Under the pieces are notes generated by a model. It did not search any database and had not been told where the DNA came from. It was given only the letters and a program-made list of their open reading frames with translations. The position numbers and the translations under genes are program-made. Positions 43,436-51,627 of a stretch of DNA of 64,000 nt are shown piece after piece. The first letter of the stretch is position 1; each line of letters begins with the position of its first letter. This DNA is from Coprobacter secundus (lineage in GTDB: Bacteria > Bacteroidota > Bacteroidia > Bacteroidales > Coprobacteraceae), in the NCBI GenBank assembly GCA_000803105.1, contig JTDA01000009.1:62001-126000 (forward strand), in the 5' to 3' direction.

Positions 43436-45545
43436 TAAAATTGTTTCTTCGGCTTTAAATATTTCCGAGAAACAAGTTGAAAATACAATTCGACTTCTTG
43501 ATGAGGGGGCAACTATACCCTTTATTAGTCGTTACCGAAAGGAAGTAACTGGAGCTCTTGATGAGGTTCAGATTGGTAATATTAAAGAGCAGTATGACAA
43601 ATTACGGGAACTGGAAAAAAGAAAGCAGACTATAATTACTACAATTGATGAGCAGGGCAAATTAACTCCTGATTTACGAACTCGTCTCGAAAATTCTTGG
43701 GATGCGATGGAGATTGAAGATATTTATTTGCCGTATAAACCTAAAAGGCGTACTCGTGCTGAGGTAGCTCGTGAAAAGGGTTTGGAGCCTTTGGCAAAAA
43801 TCCTGATGATACAAACCGAGAATAATTTAGATATAAGGGCTCAAGCTTTTGTCAAAAATGATGTTGCTGATACGGAAGAAGCATTAAAAGGTGCTCGAGA
43901 TATAATAGCTGAATGGATAAGCGAGAATGAACGTGCCCGTAACATGGTTCGCTCTATTTTTAGAAAAGGAGCTATTATATCTTCTCATGTGGTGAAAGGT
44001 AAAGAGGAAGAGGCTGCTAAATACCGTGATTATTTTGATTGGAGTGAACCTTTGCGTCGATGTTCCTCACATAGGCTATTGGCTGTCAGGAGGGGTGAAT
44101 CTGAAGGGTTTCTGAAAGTTTCTATCGAACCGGATAGTGAACTTTGTATTGAGCGGCTCGAAGGTCTGTTCGTAAAGAATGCAACAGCATCCGCAGCACA
44201 AGTAAACGAGGCGGTGCGTGACGGATATAAACGTTTGCTTAAACCCTCGATAGAAACGGAGTTTGCCGCATTGTCGAAGGAACAGGCAGATGATGAGGCT
44301 ATACGGGTATTTACCGAAAATCTTCGACAATTATTATTGGCTGCTCCGTTGGGACAGAAAAGGGTTATGGGTATTGATCCCGGATATAGAACCGGATGCA
44401 AATTAGTTTGCCTTGATGAACAAGGGAATCTTTTGCATAATGAGACAATTTACCCACATCCTCCTAAACAGGATGTGGTAGGGGCTTCTCGGAAAGTTAC
44501 TAAATTGGTTGAGGCTTATAATATACAAGCTATTGCCATTGGGAATGGCACAGCCAGTCGAGAGACAGAACGATTTATAGCTAATTTGCGATATGACCGT
44601 AAATTACAGGTATTTATCGTTAGTGAAAATGGAGCATCTATTTATTCGGCATCAAAAGTTGCTCGAGAAGAATTTCCTAATTATGATGTTACCGTTAGGG
44701 GGGCGGTTTCTATCGGCCGTCGCTTAATGGATCCACTTGCTGAATTGGTGAAAATAGATCCTAAATCTATAGGAGTAGGACAGTATCAGCACGACGTTGA
44801 CCAGATGAAATTGAAAAGAGCACTTGATCAAACAGTAGAAAATTGTGTCAATCAGGTGGGAGTAAATGTAAATACGGCTAGTAAGCATTTACTTACTTAT
44901 GTTTCCGGGTTAGGACCGCAGTTGGCTCAGAATATTGTTGATTATCGTCAGAAGAATGGGGCATTTACTCAGAGAAAACAATTGATGAAAGTACCTCGTA
45001 TGGGAGAAAAAGCTTTCGAACAATCAGCAGGTTTTTTGCGTATACCGGGAGCGGAAAACCCTTTAGATAATTCAGCAGTGCATCCGGAAAGTTATGCAGT
45101 TGTAGAACATATGGCAAAAGATTTGAACTGTACTGTACGTGAATTGATAGAGAATAAGGATTTAAAGAAAAAGCTTCATCTTGAAGATTATATGTCTGGT
45201 ACAGTAGGGATGCTTACCATAAATGATATTATAAGTGAGCTTGATAAGCCGGGGAGAGATCCGCGGCAAACAGTAAAGGTGTTTGAATTTGATCCAACAG
45301 TGAGAACGATTGAGGATTTAAAGGACGGACAGGTATTGCCAGGTATAGTAACGAATATTACTAATTTTGGATGTTTTGTGGATATAGGTATCAAAGAAAA
45401 TGGGTTGGTGCATATCTCTCAATTAGCCAATAAATATATTTCTGATCCCACAGAAATAATTTCTTTGCATCAGCATGTGACAGTCAAAGTAATTGGTATA
45501 GATTTAGAAAGAAAGAGAGTGCAATTGTCGATGAAAGATATATAA
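43419..45545 (+). CDS. tex: Tex-family S1 RNA-binding transcription factor
   Basis: Tex is a conserved cytoplasmic nucleic-acid-binding protein related to eukaryotic Spt6. About 708 residues run from MSILFNKI. Recognisable parts are the N-terminal helical domain (IPFISRYRKEVTGALDE), the YqgF/RNase H-like domain (GIDPGYRTGCKLVCLD), helix-hairpin-helix motifs (LGPQLAQNIVDYR), and a C-terminal S1 domain (PGIVTNITNFGCFVDIG). The start overlaps the end of the ABC fusion gene by 17 bp, so the genes are coupled. The open frame begins at 43407, but ATG 43419 gives the conserved N-terminus. Confidence 0.95.
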   Translation: MSILFNKIVSSALNISEKQVENTIRLLDEGATIPFISRYRKEVTGALDEVQIGNIKEQYDKLRELEKRKQTIITTIDEQGKLTPDLRTRLENSWDAMEIEDIYLPYKPKRRTRAEVAREKGLEPLAKILMIQTENNLDIRAQAFVKNDVADTEEALKGARDIIAEWISENERARNMVRSIFRKGAIISSHVVKGKEEEAAKYRDYFDWSEPLRRCSSHRLLAVRRGESEGFLKVSIEPDSELCIERLEGLFVKNATASAAQVNEAVRDGYKRLLKPSIETEFAALSKEQADDEAIRVFTENLRQLLLAAPLGQKRVMGIDPGYRTGCKLVCLDEQGNLLHNETIYPHPPKQDVVGASRKVTKLVEAYNIQAIAIGNGTASRETERFIANLRYDRKLQVFIVSENGASIYSASKVAREEFPNYDVTVRGAVSIGRRLMDPLAELVKIDPKSIGVGQYQHDVDQMKLKRALDQTVENCVNQVGVNVNTASKHLLTYVSGLGPQLAQNIVDYRQKNGAFTQRKQLMKVPRMGEKAFEQSAGFLRIPGAENPLDNSAVHPESYAVVEHMAKDLNCTVRELIENKDLKKKLHLEDYMSGTVGMLTINDIISELDKPGRDPRQTVKVFEFDPTVRTIEDLKDGQVLPGIVTNITNFGCFVDIGIKENGLVHISQLANKYISDPTEIISLHQHVTVKVIGIDLERKRVQLSMKDI

Positions 45546-45553
45546 AAACAGAT

Positions 45554-45925
45554 ATGAACAAAGCGATTATAGGATTAGGATCAAATGTAAAAGGCGGATT
45601 GCTCTTGTTGAAAAAGAGTTGTATGGAGATAGCTGCTATGGCTGTATCTGCCCGTTTTTCATCTTGTTATGAAACAGTGCCTGTGAGCAGTATTCCTCAG
45701 CCTAATTATCAAAATTGTGTAGGAATTATTGAAACCGAATGGGATTATGACCGATTATATCAACATTTTAAAGCGATGGAAAAAGCTGCTGGTCGTTTCC
45801 CTCAATCAAAACTTTCCGGAGAGGTACCTCTTGATATCGATATTATTGTTTGGAATGATGAGGTCAAACGTCCTCGTGATATGGTCCAGGATTATATGCA
45901 AATAGGTTTGTTGGAATTGAAATAA
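45554..45925 (+). CDS. folK: Short FolK-like pterin pyrophosphokinase
   Basis: HPPK activates hydroxymethyl-dihydropterin for folate synthesis. This copy has the N-terminal IIGLGSN motif, the YETVPV strand and the catalytic PLDIDIIVWND motif with the two metal-binding Asp residues. At 123 residues it is about 35 shorter than usual HPPK; the region after the catalytic motif, including the RxFVLxPL segment, is cut short. It may be a reduced but active form, since short FolK-like proteins occur in Bacteroidota, or a paralogue. It lies 8 bp after tex. Confidence 0.8.
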   Translation: MNKAIIGLGSNVKGGLLLLKKSCMEIAAMAVSARFSSCYETVPVSSIPQPNYQNCVGIIETEWDYDRLYQHFKAMEKAAGRFPQSKLSGEVPLDIDIIVWNDEVKRPRDMVQDYMQIGLLELK

Positions 45926-46328
45926 GGTTGTTTATTTTCTTTTAAATCTGAATTTTTAAGTGATATTCTAAACTGTGATTTTTTATGAAATAGGAATAGT
46001 TTAAGAGTATGAATTGTTTTATTGTTTTTATATAAATAAGGTTGACAGATAATATATTCTTTTGTATTTTAATAATTTGAAAAAAAAGTTCTTTTATTTA
46101 ATTTATCATATCCAGTACGATTAGATGTAAAAATCCTATTTTTATCTATTTGTTTGTTCTTTGGATAGACGATTTAAAAAGATAAATATTTTAAGAAAAT
46201 GAAAAATTAGTTTTGAAAATTATAATTTTTTATTTGGTAAAGTTGATGATTCCACAATCTTTCGAATAGATTTGTTTTTGAAACTGTCTTTTAATTTATG
46301 TATTTTTACCATTTTAAAAGATGCCGTA
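45926..46328. other. AT-rich intergenic region, nothing recognised
   Basis: About 400 bp at roughly 80% A+T. No open frame, no clear hairpin terminator for the preceding operon and no full promoter match were found. The open frame of the next gene extends back to 46272, but there is no family similarity there. Confidence 0.5.
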
Positions 46329-47948
46329 ATGTTTCATTCATTTACAAAAAGAATTTCTCATATAGCTTTGCCGGAAAGGTTCACTTTCCCATTTTGTTAT
46401 ACGCCTCATCCTCTTTGCATAGAGGCTGCTAATGAATTGCAAGAATATATAAAATCACAGATATTGTGGGCAGAGGAGTTGAATCGAGGTAAAATGTTTG
46501 GAGTATTAGTTGTACGAACAGATACTGGCGGAATTGGGTATTTGGCTTCATTTTCAGGAACTTTGGCGGGGAGTTATAGACATTCGTATTTTGTTCCTCC
46601 AATATATGATTTGTTACAACCAAATGGATTTTTTAAAATAGAAGAGGAAAAAATATCCACTATTAATGCTAAAATTGAGCAGATTAGGGCTGATGTTTAT
46701 TATCAGGAGTACAAAAATTTATTGGAGAAAGAGAAAACTTATTCATTTCAATTATTGAATGATGCTAAAGTTTCTTTAATAGAAGCAAAAAAGAAGCGCG
46801 AAATTAGGCGAAGCGTCTATCCGGAAGAAGCAGAATTGCGGGAGATGGTACGCGAAAGTCAATATCAGAAAGCAGAATATAAAAGATTGGAAAGATATTG
46901 GAAAAAAAGAATCTCAGATTTATATGAGCGTGTAGATATATATGAAAAGGAAATAGAAAAACTTAAAGTAGAAAGGAAGAGACGGTCGGCAACTTTGCAG
47001 CAGCAACTATTTGCTCAGTTTAAAATACTCAATGCCCGGGGGGAAATAAAAGATTTATGTACTATTTTTGAAGAAGAAGTCCACAAAATTCCGCCAGCTG
47101 GAGCGGGGGAGTGTGCAGCACCTAAGTTATTGCAATATGCATATTTAAATCATTTGGAACCTGTTGCGATGGCAGAGTTTTGGTGGGGTGATTCTCCTAA
47201 AACTGAGATACGGCGTCATGGGTATTTTTATCCCTCGTGCAAAGGAAAATGTGGACCGATATTAAAATATATGTTACAAGGCTTGAATGTAGAGCCGAAT
47301 CCCTTGTCGAATGTATGTGGAGTTGGAACTGAACTGGAAATCGTGTATGAAGATGAATATCTGCTTGTTATAAATAAACCCGAAGGATGGCTTTCTGTAC
47401 CCGGAAAAAATAATGCAGACTCAGTTTTTCGACGGATACGAGAACGGTATCCCGCTGCGACGGGGCCCATGATTGTGCATCGGCTCGATATGTCGACTTC
47501 AGGGCTGTTACTTATTGCGAAGACCAAAGAAGTACACCAGAATTTACAAGCCCAGTTTAAAAAAAGAACGATAAAAAAGAGATATGTTGCTTTGTTGGAT
47601 GGTATTGTTCCGTATGACGAAGGCATCATAAACTTACCTATATGTGTAAATCCCGACGATCGGCCGAGGCAAATGGTCAGTTGGGAATATGGGAAACCCG
47701 CAATAACGCGATACGAAGTTCTTGACCGTTCCCGAAATCGTACCCGTATCGCTTTTTATCCGGTAACCGGACGGACCCACCAATTGCGGGTACACGCAGC
47801 TCACTCCCAAGGTCTCAATTGTCCGATAGCAGGAGACCGCTTGTATGGCAGAGAATCTGACCGGTTATATTTACATGCCGAATATCTCGAATTCGAACAT
47901 CCAATTTCTTCCGAAATAATTCGAGTGGAAAAATCTCCTTCATTTTAA
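46329..47948 (+). CDS. RluA-family pseudouridine synthase with coiled-coil N-terminus
   Basis: This enzyme isomerises specific uridines in RNA. The C-terminal ~230 residues contain the RluA-family catalytic motif HRLDMSTSGLLLIAKT with its Asp, then KRYVALLDG and GRTHQLRVHAAH. The N-terminal ~300 residues are unusual: a conserved start (LPERFTFPFCYTPHPLC) and a long Lys/Glu-rich coiled coil (about 110-230), then a Cys-rich-looking stretch before the catalytic part. Such long two-part proteins are known in Bacteroidota. The target RNA is not clear. The start at 46329 (MFHSFTKR) is chosen over an upstream in-frame ATG at 46272. Confidence 0.88.
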   Translation: MFHSFTKRISHIALPERFTFPFCYTPHPLCIEAANELQEYIKSQILWAEELNRGKMFGVLVVRTDTGGIGYLASFSGTLAGSYRHSYFVPPIYDLLQPNGFFKIEEEKISTINAKIEQIRADVYYQEYKNLLEKEKTYSFQLLNDAKVSLIEAKKKREIRRSVYPEEAELREMVRESQYQKAEYKRLERYWKKRISDLYERVDIYEKEIEKLKVERKRRSATLQQQLFAQFKILNARGEIKDLCTIFEEEVHKIPPAGAGECAAPKLLQYAYLNHLEPVAMAEFWWGDSPKTEIRRHGYFYPSCKGKCGPILKYMLQGLNVEPNPLSNVCGVGTELEIVYEDEYLLVINKPEGWLSVPGKNNADSVFRRIRERYPAATGPMIVHRLDMSTSGLLLIAKTKEVHQNLQAQFKKRTIKKRYVALLDGIVPYDEGIINLPICVNPDDRPRQMVSWEYGKPAITRYEVLDRSRNRTRIAFYPVTGRTHQLRVHAAHSQGLNCPIAGDRLYGRESDRLYLHAEYLEFEHPISSEIIRVEKSPSF

Positions 47949-47983
47949 GTTTTTACAATTGTTATATTTTGAAAATTATTTTA

Positions 47984-47991
47984 TAAATTTG
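47984..47991 (+). promoter_or_regulatory. Candidate -7 box of the cas operon
   Basis: TAAATTTG matches TAnnTTTG 32 nt before the cas6 ATG. The -33 region is weak: ATTG at 47958-47961, spaced 22 nt. Only 74 bp separate cas6 from the preceding gene, so this is the only room for a cas promoter. Confidence 0.45.
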
Positions 47992-48022
47992 AGAATATCT
48001 GAATAATATTCAAAATAAGAAA

Positions 48023-48811
48023 ATGAGATTCAAAATAACTTTACAAGTAAATAGTCGGGCATTCGGACGTTCATTACCATTGAATTATATGTATGAATTG
48101 TCATCTGCCGTGTATCGTATTCTTTCTAAATCGAATGTTGATTATTCTTCGTGGTTACATGGAAATGGTTTTGAAGCAGACCATAAGAGATTTAAGTTAT
48201 TTACTTTTTCTCGGTTTGTTATACCTCGATATGAAATCGATAAAGAGAATCAGAGATTGAATATTTTATCGGATGAAATTGATTGGTATATAGCCTTTTT
48301 ACCGGAAAAAAGCACACGTCAGTTTATTGAAGGTGTATTTCAATTTCAAAAAATGCAAGTTGGTGATAAACGAAGTATCGTAGAATTTATGGTTCGGAGT
48401 ATAGAAATTCTTCCATCATTACAATATAAAGAGGAGATGTTTTTCGAAACACTTTCTCCTGTATGTATATCGCGTAGAGGAGCTGAAGTAAGGACAGAGT
48501 ATTTGTCCCCCGATCATCAGGATTATGAACGTGCGATTATTACCGGAGTGTTGGCTCGTTATAAAGCTTATAATGGAGAGTCTTATACCGGGCCCCTGTT
48601 TTGTAATTTTAAATTGCTGAATACGCCTCGTTCAGTATTGGTGAAAATGAAATCCGATACACCTGAGCAGACCTTTGTCAGAGGATATAATTATAGGTTT
48701 AAGATACACTTACCCGAGCCCCTTATGCACATCGTTTACAATTGCGGGTTAGGGGAAAAAGGAAGTCTCGGCTTTGGTATGTTGAAGGAAATACCCCCAA
48801 AATTGAAATAA
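48023..48811 (+). CDS. cas6: Cas6 crRNA-processing endoribonuclease
   Basis: Cas6 cuts the CRISPR transcript inside each repeat. The 262-residue protein has tandem ferredoxin-like folds with the N-terminal WLHGNGF containing the likely catalytic His46, and the C-terminal Gly-rich loop GLGEKGSLGFGML that binds the repeat stem. It is the first gene of the I-B operon, with a 342-bp gap before cas8b1. Given the repeat (stem TTCTA/TAGAA), cleavage should leave an 8-nt ATTGAAAT handle on each crRNA, which is typical for type I-B but inferred here. Confidence 0.94.
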   Translation: MRFKITLQVNSRAFGRSLPLNYMYELSSAVYRILSKSNVDYSSWLHGNGFEADHKRFKLFTFSRFVIPRYEIDKENQRLNILSDEIDWYIAFLPEKSTRQFIEGVFQFQKMQVGDKRSIVEFMVRSIEILPSLQYKEEMFFETLSPVCISRRGAEVRTEYLSPDHQDYERAIITGVLARYKAYNGESYTGPLFCNFKLLNTPRSVLVKMKSDTPEQTFVRGYNYRFKIHLPEPLMHIVYNCGLGEKGSLGFGMLKEIPPKLK

Positions 48812-48820
48812 AATCGGGGG
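48794..48820. terminator. GC hairpin across the cas6 stop codon
   Basis: CCCCC (48794-48798) and GGGGG (48816-48820) pair around a 17-nt AT loop. On the minus strand it lies immediately after the second pseudo-repeat and could end the crRNA-like transcript; on the plus strand it follows cas6. No T tract is attached, so its function as terminator is uncertain. Confidence 0.4.
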
Positions 48821-48909
48821 ATTCTGTAAAGTAAGATTAAAATAGTCTCTTTTCTAACTTGATTCTATTACAAGTGAAATGTCGATTCTATAAAAAATAC
48901 TTTAATCTT
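48815..48909 (-). ncRNA. crRNA-like RNA gene between cas6 and cas8b1 (CreA/Cas-regulating type)
   Basis: Read on the minus strand: pseudo-repeat 1 (48907-48879) matches the array repeat at 19 of 29 positions, with 14 of its last 16 conserved (ending ATAGAATCGACAT versus ATAGAATTGAAAT). A 35-nt pseudo-spacer (48878-48844, starting TTCACTTGTAATAG) follows. Pseudo-repeat 2 (48843-48815) matches 20 of its first 23 positions (AATCTTACTTTACAGAAT). The repeat period is 64 bp, inside the array's 63-67 bp range. Each pseudo-repeat keeps the half that remains in a processed crRNA: the 5' handle in the first, the Cas6 stem half in the second. A promoter lies just upstream. This matches the known design of CreA-type RNAs guarding type I-B systems. 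A relic of an inverted array is the alternative. Confidence 0.7.
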
Positions 48910-48912
48910 TTG

Positions 48913-48944
48913 CAAAAGTAGGAATATTATAAGCCGAATAGAAA
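48913..48944 (-). promoter_or_regulatory. Promoter of the crRNA-like RNA
   Basis: On the minus strand TTTC (48941-48944) is followed after exactly 20 nt by TACTTTTG (48913-48920): one mismatch from TTTG-N20-TAnnTTTG. The start would be at about 48906-48909, the first base of pseudo-repeat 1. The -7 box overlaps a 12-bp palindrome CTTTTGCAAAAG (48907-48918). Confidence 0.6.
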
Positions 48945-49153
48945 TTTTTATTATTAAAGTATATTATTTATATGTTTAAAAAAGAGTTTTATCGTATAGT
49001 AGATAGTTTATCGAAGAATATGTGAAAAAATCGATCTTGTGAGCTTTAGACAAGAAGTGGAATAAATATTTTTAGTATATTATAGAAATCAGATTTATAA
49101 TAAAAACAATAGGAGATAAATTTTTATTAAATTTACATTTTAAATTTCTTATT
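48945..49153 (+). other. Remainder of the cas6-cas8b1 gap
   Basis: AT-rich sequence upstream of cas8b1. A 17-codon plus-strand open frame starts at 48972 (MFKKEFYR...) and ends at 49025. No perfect -7 box precedes cas8b1; TATTTTTA near 49067 is one mismatch away. If the neighbouring RNA is an antitoxin, its partner would be expected here, but nothing identifies it. Confidence 0.3.
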
Positions 49154-50551
49154 ATGCAAAAAATAGATTGGAATGAGATGTTTAAATATACTGGCGATCC
49201 CTTTGTAGATGCTGGTGGATTTGTTCTGCAAGAGTTGATGGAATGCTATCCGGATGCTGATATTATGACGTTGATTATGATGGTGACTGATATATATGTA
49301 AAACTTTGGGATGCAAAAATCAACACATTGTTTCTAAATTCGAAGATTACGCAACCTGCTTTTAAAGGTGAACGGAAAAAAGAGGAAGCTAGGCGATATT
49401 TCGAAAGTCTTTTAGATGAAACTTTATCGTATCGAATAGGGTGCTGTCGGATTATGGGGAATAATACGAAGTTGTTTCCAGTAGGAAGAGACCTGTCGGT
49501 TTTGACAGGGTCGGGAACCTTTGTGAATTTTCATCATGCTTTTCAAGAAGGCATAATGTTGTCTAAGGAAGCCATTATACGATACTATTTTCTTCCGTTG
49601 GGATGTGAATTGTTGCAAGGAAAAATAGCTGTAATTTGTAGTAATAATCCTAAAATTTCGGAATGGTATGCTAGAGATTGTTGTAGCAGAGTTTTGGCGG
49701 AGGTGGGACAGAATGTATCTACTGGGGTATTGAAAAGTTCTGCTCATTCGCTGGGAACGGCTGTTTTCCGGTATCTTGATTCTGTGTTGGCGAGATATAC
49801 CGAAGATAATGGAATGAGTGATTCTGTTGCATTATATCATCTGACAAATTTCGGGGCGAGTCCGGAGGTACAGATCTATACTCTCCCTTTTCAGGCTTTC
49901 CGTTTTTATCAGAGAACGCAGAGTAGTCGATTTAGAGAACGTTGGAACATTTTTGTCGCAAGTCATTATTTCAATTCCGATTATAAAAAAGCGAAATACG
50001 ATGATGAAAAAAATGTGTTTTGTGTCGAAAATAAGAAAGATAATATTTATATCGATGAAGAGAAATTCAAGTATTGGAGAAATGCCATATATGATAAATT
50101 ATTGAAAGGAGCAAGTATTCTTGGTGATATCAGAAAATGGAGTGTGCACCACTTTTTCGATGTGGATTTATTGAATTTGTATTTAGTCAATTTGCAAAAT
50201 ATGAAAAAAGAGACGATTGCGAAATTAGACAAGATTTCGAATTATATTCTGGAAAGTACGAGTGAATCCGGAATGAAAAAAGTAATAATTACGTTGAGTG
50301 GAACGAAAAGTGCGTATGTCCTGAGACGTTTTATTATCGGTACGATAAGAAAATATTATAATGAGGGACATGATCAACCTTTGGTAACTGTCGAAGAGTA
50401 TGTTGATTATTTATTCCCGGATTCGAGTTCATGGATGGAGATTCGAGATGTATTATTGATATCGATATATCAGAAACTTCATGAAAGGAATTTACATATA
50501 GAGGTCGATATGGATGACTTCGATGATGAGCAGATAGAATATGAAAGTTAA
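49154..50551 (+). CDS. cas8b1: Type I-B Cascade large subunit Cas8b1 (Cst1 family)
   Basis: The large subunit helps the I-B effector complex recognise the PAM and hold DNA. The 465-residue protein starts with the Cst1-like TGDPFVDAGGF motif, and the call is supported by its place between cas6 and cas7. The Cst1 family is named for paired CxxC motifs; here none is intact. Residues 97-102 (CCRIMG) look like a CxxCG motif in which the second Cys has become Met101, and isolated Cys occur at 151, 162, 176 and 177. Loss of the zinc site would not necessarily stop function. It runs 5 bp before the cas7 reading frame. Confidence 0.85.
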   Translation: MQKIDWNEMFKYTGDPFVDAGGFVLQELMECYPDADIMTLIMMVTDIYVKLWDAKINTLFLNSKITQPAFKGERKKEEARRYFESLLDETLSYRIGCCRIMGNNTKLFPVGRDLSVLTGSGTFVNFHHAFQEGIMLSKEAIIRYYFLPLGCELLQGKIAVICSNNPKISEWYARDCCSRVLAEVGQNVSTGVLKSSAHSLGTAVFRYLDSVLARYTEDNGMSDSVALYHLTNFGASPEVQIYTLPFQAFRFYQRTQSSRFRERWNIFVASHYFNSDYKKAKYDDEKNVFCVENKKDNIYIDEEKFKYWRNAIYDKLLKGASILGDIRKWSVHHFFDVDLLNLYLVNLQNMKKETIAKLDKISNYILESTSESGMKKVIITLSGTKSAYVLRRFIIGTIRKYYNEGHDQPLVTVEEYVDYLFPDSSSWMEIRDVLLISIYQKLHERNLHIEVDMDDFDDEQIEYES

Positions 50552-50568
50552 ATTTAATGTTATGTGTT

Positions 50569-51627
50569 ATGGAAAATAATTTGAAAGTTCAAGGATTTTT
50601 TTTGATTGATGTAGATGTCGTTGCATTGAACAATGCCGGTAAAAATGTGATGTCGCATTTCGATAATGGAGTAGCAACGAAGAGCATTATTAAGAATGGA
50701 CGTACTTATACGTATGTATCAGGGCAGGCTTTTCGATATTGGTGGCGCGAGGCTTTACAAAAGAATTATGGTTGGAGGCTGTCGCCTATTGTAAGAGAAA
50801 ATAAAATTGCATATACTAATGCTAATCCTATAGAGTATCCCGACGATGATATATTCGGGTATATGAGGGCTGCTTCGGAAGAAGAGACAGACGAAAAAGG
50901 TAAGATAAAGAAAAAGAACATTACGGTAACGAGAGTGTCTCCTTTGAAAAATTCGGCAGTCGTTTCGGCATGTGCCGTAAGACCGGTAGAAAATTGGTCG
51001 AGTATGGCTCGGCAGGAAGGTGATTCTGTACCTTATGGAAAACAGGAATATAGTGCTGTGATGAAGGGCATGTTCAGTCTTGATTTGAATATGGTGGGGA
51101 CGTTTTCGAATTATAATAAATCGGGTTATCAGAATCTTTCGGATAAGTTAAAGAAAGAGGCACTCGAAAAAGGGGCTGTAGAAATCAATGATATTTTCGA
51201 TTCGGAGCGTAAATTGGTGAGGCTTCCTGTAAAAACTCGATTACAGAGAACATTGGATACGATAAGTGCTTTGAAAAATATTGTGGGAGGAGCTATGCAG
51301 ACCAATAATATGGCAGATGTAACACCAAAATTTATTATTTTGGCAACGACGAGCACAGGTAATCATCCCTTCTCTCATATAGCGACAAGTTTTGGGGAAA
51401 AGGATGAAAAGGTAAAACTTAATATTTCAGCTTTGAAGGAAGTAATCGAAGAGTATCGTCGAAATTATGTGGGAAAAATATTTATTGGTAAACGAGCCGG
51501 TTTCTTTGATGATGATACGAATGAGTTGTCGGAATTACAAAAAGAATATTCTGATATAGTAGAATTCGGACCAGTGAATGCCATGATTGATGCTTATTGT
51601 GAACAATTAAAACAACAAATGAAGTAA
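50569..51627 (+). CDS. cas7: Type I-B Cascade backbone Cas7 (Cst2/DevR)
   Basis: Cas7 subunits line the crRNA along the effector. The protein begins MENNLKVQGFFLIDVDVVALNNAG, with the DevR/Cst2-type GRTYTYVSGQAFRYWWREAL segment following. The middle contains RVSPLKNSAVVSACAVRP and GGAMQTNNMADVTPKF, typical of this subfamily. ATG 50557 is possible but the Met at 50569 gives the usual N-terminus. Its stop codon overlaps the cas5 start by one base (TAATG), showing translational coupling. Confidence 0.93.
   Translation: MENNLKVQGFFLIDVDVVALNNAGKNVMSHFDNGVATKSIIKNGRTYTYVSGQAFRYWWREALQKNYGWRLSPIVRENKIAYTNANPIEYPDDDIFGYMRAASEEETDEKGKIKKKNITVTRVSPLKNSAVVSACAVRPVENWSSMARQEGDSVPYGKQEYSAVMKGMFSLDLNMVGTFSNYNKSGYQNLSDKLKKEALEKGAVEINDIFDSERKLVRLPVKTRLQRTLDTISALKNIVGGAMQTNNMADVTPKFIILATTSTGNHPFSHIATSFGEKDEKVKLNISALKEVIEEYRRNYVGKIFIGKRAGFFDDDTNELSELQKEYSDIVEFGPVNAMIDAYCEQLKQQMK

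Noticed and set aside
48801..48809. AATTGAAAT, identical to the end of the CRISPR repeat
   Set aside because: It is the last codons of cas6 and its stop; nine AT-rich bases match easily by chance.
48851..48880. A plus-strand repeat-like sequence (20 of 29 matches) inside the cas6-cas8b1 gap
   Set aside because: It needs a one-base insertion, lies inside the pseudo-spacer of the better-spaced minus-strand pair, and has no promoter or second copy in its own orientation.
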